Below are positions 1 to 4,590 of a stretch of 6,687 bases of DNA, piece by piece (position 1 is the stretch's first letter; each line of letters begins with the position of its first letter). This stretch comes from Endomicrobium sp. (GTDB lineage Bacteria; Elusimicrobiota; Endomicrobiia; Endomicrobiales; Endomicrobiaceae): contig JAISDY010000059.1 in NCBI GenBank assembly GCA_031264425.1, positions 1 to 6,687 of the forward strand, in the 5' to 3' direction. A model generated the notes under the pieces. The model saw nothing but the letters and a program-made list of their open reading frames with translations, did no database searches and was not told the origin of the DNA. The position numbers were made by a program, and so were the translations under genes.

Positions 1-1103
1 TATGCTACTCCCATACCTATTAACTGTATTAAATAATAAAATGTAAATTCTATTCCAAGATTTTGTTGATAAATCTTTCTAAAAACTTCAAGAAAAGGCG
101 TAAGAGGTATTACTTGCACGGCTGTCTTTATAACTTTCGGCATTTGATCTAAAGGCCAAGTATATCCTGAAAGTAAAAAAGCCGGAGCAGAAATAAGCAA
201 ACAACCTTTTAATGTGTTCATTCTCGTTTCTAATAGAGAAGCTAAAAAAAAGCCTAAAGAAATTGAAGCAAAAGAAAAACATAAACTTAAACCCATAGCC
301 GCAAGTTTTGAATATACTATAGGTATGCGAAAAATAGGAAATATAATAAAATACAAAAATGCAAAATGTAAAAAAGCAAACAAACAGTAAACAATCATTT
401 TACCAGCCAAAGCTTTAAATAAACTCTTATGAGACACTCTAAGCATTAACATTATTGTTCTTAAGTCAAACTCGGAAGATATTGTTAAAGCTCCGACAAG
501 TATTAAAAGTTGATGAAGCACAGATAGCCAAATTCCCGGAGTTAAGTAAAAATTATAATTTAACGAAGGGTTGAATAGCTTTGTTTGATTTATTTGCACA
601 GGCTGCACCAAATCAAGAGCTTGTTTTGGATGCACGCCTTTCTTTGTAAGCGTCTTATATTTAACACCCGCACCAATTGTTGAAAGAATAGTCGTCGCGT
701 CTAAATCCGTCATATTTCCCATTATATAGTTTGACGCGTTTATAAAAACCGTTACGCTTGTAGGCTTTTGCCTTTTAATATTTCTTTGGGTATATTTAGG
801 AATGTACAAACCCAAAACCGCTTTTTGACTGTTAAACAAATCGTGCAAGTCGTTTACGTTTGAAAGCCTATAGTTTAATTGCATGTCGGGGGATGCGTTA
901 AAATATCTTACAATATTGCGCGATATTTTTGTGTTATCATTATCTATCACGGCAATTGGAAGTTTTGTCAGCGTCCCAGACATATATATTCCGCCAAGAA
1001 GCAAAATATCCAATATGGGAAAAACAAGCAGGGCAAAAAGGAAAAGCCTGCTTTTAGAAATGTACTTCAATTCCCGCATAATAATATTTAAAATTTTTTT
1101 CAT
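1..1103 (-). CDS. ABC-2 type transporter permease, partial (C-terminus beyond the left edge)
   Basis: Translating the minus strand from ATG at 1103-1101 gives 367 codons with no stop up to the window edge. The protein looks like the YhhJ/YbhR-type permease (ABC2_membrane_3 kind) that works with an HlyD adaptor to export small molecules across the inner membrane. Visible features: a basic N-terminus; a first membrane helix at about residues 19-40; then PIAVIDND (49-56), the usual start of the long periplasmic loop; LFNPSLNYNFYLTPG (176-190) just before the second helix; and LSGYTWPLDQMP (311-322) followed by IPLTPF (332-337), all typical of this family. The ATG overlaps the TGA of the upstream adaptor gene (ATGA), and I see no good Shine-Dalgarno sequence of its own, so translation is probably coupled. 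No frameshift is visible. The ATPase partner is not in the window. The family is clear; the exported substrate cannot be read. Confidence 0.9.
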   Translation of the reverse strand, partial: MKKILNIIMRELKYISKSRLFLFALLVFPILDILLLGGIYMSGTLTKLPIAVIDNDNTKISRNIVRYFNASPDMQLNYRLSNVNDLHDLFNSQKAVLGLYIPKYTQRNIKRQKPTSVTVFINASNYIMGNMTDLDATTILSTIGAGVKYKTLTKKGVHPKQALDLVQPVQINQTKLFNPSLNYNFYLTPGIWLSVLHQLLILVGALTISSEFDLRTIMLMLRVSHKSLFKALAGKMIVYCLFAFLHFAFLYFIIFPIFRIPIVYSKLAAMGLSLCFSFASISLGFFLASLLETRMNTLKGCLLISAPAFLLSGYTWPLDQMPKVIKTAVQVIPLTPFLEVFRKIYQQNLGIEFTFYYLIQLIGMGVA

Positions 1104-1900
1104 TTTAAAACAGCGGTCATTCCGGGTCTTAAGTTTTCTATCGCATCTTTGCTTTTTAGTCTAACTTCAAAAGTTTTTAAATCATAATTACCTTGTTGAG
1201 CGGTAGGTTTCCAAGAAGCAAAAGTTCCCAATGCAGAGATATATGTTACTTCCATATCAGACGTTTTGTTTAAAGCGGGAAAGCAAATTTTATAAAGATC
1301 GCCTTTATGTATATTTTTTAAATCATCTTCGCGTATATTAAACACTGTCCAAACATCGTTTGGATTAAAAATCGTAAATATCGGGTATCCGGTTGACACA
1401 AGCTCGCCTGAATTTGAAATGATTTGAACTATTTCCCCGTCTATATGGGAAGTAATGGTAAGTTCAGAATAGTACGCCATAACTTCGTCCCTTTGCCCTT
1501 TTACAGCTTGAATTTTTTGCTGCGCCGCTTTATATTTATATTCAATTTCGTCATACTGCTGCTTTGATATTACATTATTATTGTATAGATTTTGCATTCT
1601 AGCGTAAGTATTCTTTGCCAATACAAATTGATCGTCCGCTTCTTTCATAGCGGCATTTACCGTTTTAAGTTTAGCGTCAAGCTCTTTGCCTTCAAGCCTT
1701 CCAAGAACCTGCCCTTTTTTAACTGTTTCTCCTTCGCTTACAAAAATCTCGGCAATTCTCCCGGGAACTTTTACGCCTACATCTATCTCGGAAGCGTCTA
1801 TTTCGCCAACCATAACTTTTTTATTTCCCGAACACGCAAATAATATTGCCGTCAACGCTATCCACAGCGTAACAGTAAAAAACTTTTTGGTAAATATCAT
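1100..1900 (-). CDS. HlyD-family membrane-fusion (periplasmic adaptor) lipoprotein of an efflux pump
   Basis: Periplasmic adaptor that links an inner-membrane exporter to a TolC-type outer-membrane channel; 266 residues. The N-terminus is a lipoprotein signal: two lysines, a hydrophobic helix (about 7-22), then lipobox L-F-A-C with Cys23 as the predicted lipidated residue. Residues 38-71 (VKVPGRIAEIFVSEGETVKKGQVLG) form the first half of a lipoyl-like domain; 72-151 is a charged, alanine-rich alpha-hairpin with NNNVISKQQYD (107-117) at its tip; 152-183 is the second lipoyl half; and the C-terminus has the beta-barrel part ending in LRPGMTAVLK. A start 33 bases further upstream is possible, but 1900 is preferred: GAGGAG lies 8 bases before it, it leads directly into the signal sequence, and it overlaps the TGA of the upstream gene as ATGA. 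The gene appears intact, although its upstream outer-membrane partner is broken. Confidence 0.92.
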   Translation of the reverse strand: MIFTKKFFTVTLWIALTAILFACSGNKKVMVGEIDASEIDVGVKVPGRIAEIFVSEGETVKKGQVLGRLEGKELDAKLKTVNAAMKEADDQFVLAKNTYARMQNLYNNNVISKQQYDEIEYKYKAAQQKIQAVKGQRDEVMAYYSELTITSHIDGEIVQIISNSGELVSTGYPIFTIFNPNDVWTVFNIREDDLKNIHKGDLYKICFPALNKTSDMEVTYISALGTFASWKPTAQQGNYDLKTFEVRLKSKDAIENLRPGMTAVLK

Positions 1901-3297
1901 TGCGAGAACTCCTCTTCTTGCAGAATTGAACAAATATTCAACAAATTAGCGTAAGCGCTATTATAGTCAAAAATAGCTTTCGCTTGGTCCACTTTTATCT
2001 TTGTAAAGGCAAATTCCGCATCTAAAACTTCTAGAGAAGTGGCAAGACCTTCCTCAAAAGACGTCTGATAAAGTTTTAAATTTTCTTTGGCAAGTTCTTC
2101 GCTGCTTTGCAAAGCTTCATAATCATTCTTTGCAGCCTCGCATTTATGGTAAAAGTTTTTAACTCCTGTTCGGACAATATTTTTTACGTCTAAGCTCTAA
2201 GAATCTATTGCATTGATTTGGGCTTTTACGGCTTTAATCTCGTTAATGTCAGAAGCTCCGCCAAAAATGTTCAAAGAAGCGGTAGCCCCGACAGTCCATT
2301 TAGGTTCAACAATAGACAAGTCATTCTGAAGTATTTGGTACTCTCCCATTAAAGAAATATTTGGGAGAAGATTCCCGACTGATACTTTATGCTTTTGTTT
2401 TAACATTTGCTTTCTGCTGTCCAAAAGTTTAAGGGAACCGTTGTTTGCCTCAGCCTTTGACTCGTAATAATCTACGCTTTTTAAAGTTTGAAGCATTTCC
2501 ATATCGGAAGACAAAACCATATCTTTTATATCGCGTCCTATATTGTTGCTTAACAAAATTGATATTAAATCTTTATCCGCCAAAGTTTGTTTGTAATCTC
2601 TTTGAGCTTCGGAAAGAGAAACCTCTGCTCTCAAATAATTTGCTTTTGATATTACGCCGCTTGAGTAAAGTTTTTTTGCATTATCAACATGTCTTTGTAT
2701 ATCTTCAAGGTACTCTTTTCGTATTTGCACAACCTGCTCAATAAACTTTACTCTATAGTAATCTTCTATTATGGAAGATATAACGGAATTCTTTGTCAAT
2801 TGAAGATTGATTTCGGCAACTTCTTTTTCCAGCTTTTTTACCGAAGCATTTGCAGAAACTTTAAACCCTGTAAATACAGGCTGGATAAATGTAGCCATTA
2901 CCCTGACAAAAGTATCGTTTAAAACTTTTTTCTCAAAAGACGGTATGTTTTTATCAAGCGCTTGTTGCAATGAATCGGGAGTTTGACCACCCAAGAGTCT
3001 ATAGGTGGCTACATCCGCAGAAATTATCACCGTACGTATATCGTTGAAATTCAAATTAATCGGCTTATCTATTTTATTTGCTAATCCAACAACGTCTATT
3101 CTTGGCAAATATCTGCCCTTAGCGGCGGATGCATTATGAGAACAACTTTCAAGCACTTGGTTGACAGCTTTTATGCCGGGATTGTTATTTATACCTATAG
3201 ATATTGCTTCTTTCAAAGTTAAAGAATTGTTTTGAGCATGAACTACAACATTTATAAAAAATGAAACAAAAGTAAATAAAACTATTTGTTTTTTCAT
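1897..3297 (-). pseudogene. TolC-family outer-membrane efflux protein, interrupted by one in-frame TAG
   Basis: Outer-membrane channel component of a tripartite efflux system. From ATG 3297 the frame runs 366 codons, meets TAG at 2199-2197, and then continues in the same frame for 99 more codons to TGA at 1899-1897. The first part has a signal peptide (MKK, hydrophobic core, likely cleavage after VHA at residue 21) and the first TolC repeat (LTLKEAISIGINNNPGIKA near 26-44, AAKGRYLPRIDVVG). The second repeat begins near residue 284 and includes LLPNISLMGEYQ. The part beyond the TAG still reads like a TolC end: AKENLKLYQTSFEEGLATSLEVLDAEFAFTKIKVDQA, then a last helix. No length change or second lesion is seen, so this is a young nonsense mutation, a sequencing error or a recoded codon. 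FeoB in the same window ends with TAG, which argues that TAG is a normal stop here. A 366-residue product lacking the last quarter is unlikely to form the channel. I see no Shine-Dalgarno sequence before the start. Confidence 0.88.
1909..1914 (-). promoter_or_regulatory. Ribosome binding site for the HlyD-family adaptor gene
   Basis: GAGGAG on the minus strand, 8 bases before ATG 1900-1898. It lies inside the end of the tolC-like reading frame, and the start codon overlaps that gene's stop as ATGA. It decides the adaptor start and means the adaptor may still be translated although ribosomes no longer arrive from the interrupted upstream gene. Confidence 0.7.
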
Positions 3298-3329
3298 CGT
3301 GATTTAAGGTACAAAATATTCAGAAAACT

Positions 3330-3335
3330 TGTCAA
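3330..3335 (-). promoter_or_regulatory. Possible -35 element of the efflux operon promoter
   Basis: TTGACA on the minus strand, 32 bases before the tolC-like ATG. The best-placed -10 partner, TACCTT at 3311-3306 after an 18-bp spacer, matches the consensus poorly and would leave a leader of only a few bases with no Shine-Dalgarno sequence. The -35 match is perfect but the promoter as a whole is weakly supported; the true start site may lie further upstream. Confidence 0.3.
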
Positions 3336-3396
3336 CGAATATATTTACAGCAAATCAAGAGATATTCTCATGTATCAAATTTTTCTTTTTTCATTA

Positions 3397-3426
3397 TTAT
3401 CACAAATATTCTAAAAATACTATTAT
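3397..3426 (+). promoter_or_regulatory. Predicted sigma-70 promoter upstream of the six-codon ORF
   Basis: TTATCA at 3397-3402 (4 of 6 matches to TTGACA), an 18-bp spacer, and TATTAT at 3421-3426 (5 of 6 matches to TATAAT). Transcription would begin near 3433, leaving a leader of roughly 38 bases to the ATG at 3471. The spacing to the ribosome binding site is sensible, but matches of this quality are common in AT-rich DNA. Confidence 0.4.
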
Positions 3427-3470
3427 ATTAGCATTACTGTAAATGAAATTTTATAAAAGGAGAGGTAAAG

Positions 3471-3491
3471 ATGAAAAAAGTAGATTGTTAA
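3471..3491 (+). pseudogene. Six-codon ORF behind a near-ideal ribosome binding site; gene remnant or leader peptide
   Basis: AGGAGAGG at 3458-3465 sits just before ATG AAA AAA GTA GAT TGT TAA, encoding MKKVDC. Start context and spacing are better than for the real genes nearby, and MKK is a common beginning of exported proteins. No longer frame follows: stops occur quickly in all three frames, and a one-base insertion in the A run would extend it only to about 12 residues. Either this is the preserved start of a gene whose body has been deleted or decayed, or a very small leader peptide. Nothing in the six residues (no run of a regulatory amino acid) points to an attenuator. The function is unknown. 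Confidence 0.3.
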
Positions 3492-3642
3492 GATTAGAAC
3501 TTTTTTAGCGTTATGAGGTTGCAGGTAAAAGAAATATCTAGCCACTGTTTTCTTTTTTAATCTTATCAAAAATATCTCTGAAAAACTTTTCTCCAACGAC
3601 TCTATTTAAAGAGCCGGAGCAACAATTCTTCTATTATAAAAA

Positions 3643-3671
3643 TTGACAATAAAACTAAAAAATTTTATATT
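3643..3671 (+). promoter_or_regulatory. Promoter of the DtxR/MntR-family repressor gene
   Basis: A perfect -35 element TTGACA at 3643-3648, a 17-bp spacer, and TATATT at 3666-3671 (5 of 6 matches to TATAAT). Expected transcription start is near 3678, with a leader of about 22 bases containing GAGGG (3692-3696) before ATG 3701. This is the best promoter match in the window. The spacer contains AAAACTAAAA at 3651-3660, which resembles a half-site of the palindrome before feoA. Confidence 0.65.
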
Positions 3672-3678
3672 AGTCTAA
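3670..3678. promoter_or_regulatory. Probable repressor operator overlapping the -10 element (TTAG-T-CTAA)
   Basis: TTAGTCTAA is an inverted repeat with TTAG/CTAA arms around a central base. DtxR-family sites are known for TTAG...CTAA arms. It covers the end of the -10 element and the expected transcription start, where a bound repressor would block initiation. An ACTAA arm at 3654-3658 can also pair with TTAGT at 3670-3674 across 11 bases. Assignment to this particular repressor is inferred from position and from similarity to the palindrome before feoA. Confidence 0.45.
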
Positions 3679-3700
3679 CATTTGGAACTATGAGGGTTAA

Positions 3701-4168
3701 ATGGCAAAGTTTAAGAAAAGAGAACCTCTTAACAATTTAAGCGCGTCGCTTGAAAACTATCTTGAAACAATTGCTATGCTCAAAAGAGAGAAAAAGTACA
3801 CAAGAATAGGAGACATAGCAAAATCTTTAAAGGTTAAAAGCTCCAGCGTTAATACTGCTATAAAATTTTTAGCTGAAAATAATCTTGTAATTCATGAAAA
3901 ATACGGGTACGTAGACTTAACATGTCAAGGAGAAACTCTTGCATTAGAAGTACAAAAAAAACATGACATCTTATATGATTTTCTAAATGAATTATTATTT
4001 GTAAACGATAAAGTTGCAGATCAAGAAGCCTGCGATATAGAGCATTCTATAGGACTTGAAACCGTACATAAAATAGAAAGATTGCATTTACTTCTAAAAA
4101 GATATTTCCTTAAAAATGAAGAAGATATATTAAATTTAAAGAATTACTTGGAAGAATGGAATAAGTAA
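3701..4168 (+). CDS. DtxR/MntR-family metal-dependent transcriptional repressor (probably iron-sensing)
   Basis: Metal-activated dimeric DNA-binding repressor, 155 residues, the short form without the C-terminal SH3-like domain of DtxR. Residues about 14-75 form the winged helix: SLENYLETIAMLKREKKYTRIGDIAKSLKVKSSSVNTAIKFL (16-57), then LVIHEKYGYVDLTCQGE. Residues about 80-150 form the dimerisation and metal-binding domain with KKHDILYDFL (86-95) and EACDIEHSI (109-117). By family alignment the likely ligands are Glu22, His88, Cys111, Glu114 and His115; Asn19 falls where MntR has Asp8 and DtxR has Met10. Cys111 matches the iron-sensing DtxR/IdeR type rather than the Glu of manganese-sensing MntR. 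The gene precedes feoAB by 82 bases, so control of Fe(II) uptake is the natural role, and TTAG/CTAA sites occur before both it and feoA. The start at 3701 has GAGGG 4 bases upstream. Family sure; metal specificity inferred. Confidence 0.93.
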   Translation: MAKFKKREPLNNLSASLENYLETIAMLKREKKYTRIGDIAKSLKVKSSSVNTAIKFLAENNLVIHEKYGYVDLTCQGETLALEVQKKHDILYDFLNELLFVNDKVADQEACDIEHSIGLETVHKIERLHLLLKRYFLKNEEDILNLKNYLEEWNK

Positions 4169-4204
4169 GGTTAAAAATATCTTTGTCGGTTGTATTTCAA
4201 TATT

Positions 4205-4224
4205 ATTTTAGTTTAAACTAAAAT
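4205..4224. promoter_or_regulatory. 20-bp perfect palindrome before feoA, probable Fe-repressor operator
   Basis: The core TTTTAGTTTAAACTAAAA (4206-4223), plus one base on each side, is a perfect inverted repeat without a central gap. Its TTAG and CTAA arms resemble DtxR-family operators, and it lies 27 bases before the feoA start, in the only gap of the iron cluster. A further half-like AAAACTAAAA follows at 4233-4242. A possible -10 (TATTAT, 4201-4206, or TATAAA, 4230-4235) abuts it, so binding would interfere with RNA polymerase, but I cannot pick a convincing feo promoter. As RNA the palindrome is an almost all-A/U hairpin followed by a T run; it could alternatively be a weak terminator for the repressor gene. 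Confidence 0.55.
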
Positions 4225-4250
4225 TTTTATATAAAACTAAAAGAGGATGT

Positions 4251-4589
4251 ATGAATTTTATTAAATCAATAACAAAACAAATTTACGAGTACTTACATAA
4301 ACATTGGGTTAAAGCTCATTTTCAAAAGTTTAAATCTTTTAATAAGTGTCTATCTTATAATGGCATGGTCAAACTGAGCGATGTTGTCCCTGGAGCTTAT
4401 AAATTTTCTGCCACTTATTGCGATGATAAGCTTGCTCGCAGACTGCTTGAAATGGGGTTTGTCCCAAATGAAGAAGTAGTTGTAATAGAAAAAAGAGGTC
4501 GCAAAGGTAGTGTGATGGTAAAGGTCAAAGGTTCAAAAATAGCTTTAAATCACAGAGTTGCTGACAAAATACTCTTGAAAAGGAAATAA
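4251..4589 (+). CDS. feoA: FeoA, small cytosolic partner of the ferrous iron transporter
   Basis: Small SH3-fold protein needed for or modulating FeoB-driven Fe(II) uptake. The FeoA core is residues 39-112: MVKLSDVVPGAYKF, then the family hallmark ARRLLEMGFVPNEEVVVIEK, then GSVMVKVKGSKIALNHRVADKILL. The core alone is 74 residues, the usual size of FeoA. The 38-residue stretch before it (MNFIKSITKQIYEYLHKHWVKAHF...) is basic and aromatic, does not belong to the FeoA fold and is not recognised. The start at 4251 is chosen because AGAGG lies 4 bases before it; the internal ATG at 4365, which would give a standard-length FeoA, has no visible Shine-Dalgarno sequence. If 4365 is the real start, 4251-4364 becomes an untranslated leader. 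The stop is one base before the feoB ATG, so the two genes are co-translated. Confidence 0.9.
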   Translation: MNFIKSITKQIYEYLHKHWVKAHFQKFKSFNKCLSYNGMVKLSDVVPGAYKFSATYCDDKLARRLLEMGFVPNEEVVVIEKRGRKGSVMVKVKGSKIALNHRVADKILLKRK

Positions 4590-4590
4590 T

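Larger units (their letters stand above)
3298..3700. other. 403-bp intergenic region between the divergent operons
   Basis: No complete gene of useful length is seen on either strand. From left to right it holds a possible promoter element for the minus-strand efflux operon, a plus-strand promoter with a strong ribosome binding site and a six-codon reading frame at 3471, about 130 bases (3492-3630) with stops in every frame and only weak A/T-rich inverted repeats, and the promoter and probable operator of the repressor gene at 3643-3678. The length is large for a genome with otherwise tightly packed, overlapping genes, so loss of a former gene here is plausible. Confidence 0.6.

Noticed and set aside
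88..282. A 64-codon minus-strand frame rich in phenylalanine
   Set aside because: It lies out of frame inside the continuous ABC-2 permease reading frame, which has clear family motifs on both sides of it; the frame is a shadow.
1900..1933. Upstream start at 1933 for the HlyD-family adaptor
   Set aside because: It would add 11 residues (MFNSARRGVLA) before the lipoprotein signal and overlap the upstream gene by over 30 bases, whereas 1900 has GAGGAG 8 bases away and an ATGA overlap.
2197..2199. Genome-wide recoding of TAG as a sense codon
   Set aside because: FeoB ends with TAG at the expected end of the family, and no other gene here has an in-frame TAG, so one interrupted gene is better explained by mutation or sequencing error.
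3489..3565. Nested inverted repeats (TAAGATTA 3489-3496 with TAATCTTA 3558-3565; AAAAGAAA 3527-3534 with TTTCTTTT 3549-3556) as a structured RNA or terminator
   Set aside because: The stems are only 8 bp each with one G-C pair apiece, the arms are separated by long unpaired stretches, and no T run follows a stable stem. Such matches are expected by chance in this base composition.
3426..3605. A 60-codon stop-free stretch on the minus strand in the intergenic gap
   Set aside because: It has no usable start codon, follows a stop, overlaps the plus-strand promoter and ribosome binding site, and its translation matches no family I recognise. Chance openness in AT-rich DNA is more likely, although a gene remnant cannot be excluded.
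3298..3700. CRISPR array, tRNA, rRNA or insertion sequence in the intergenic gap
   Set aside because: No regularly spaced repeats, no cloverleaf-like conserved bases, no terminal inverted repeats with target duplication and no transposase-like frame were seen.
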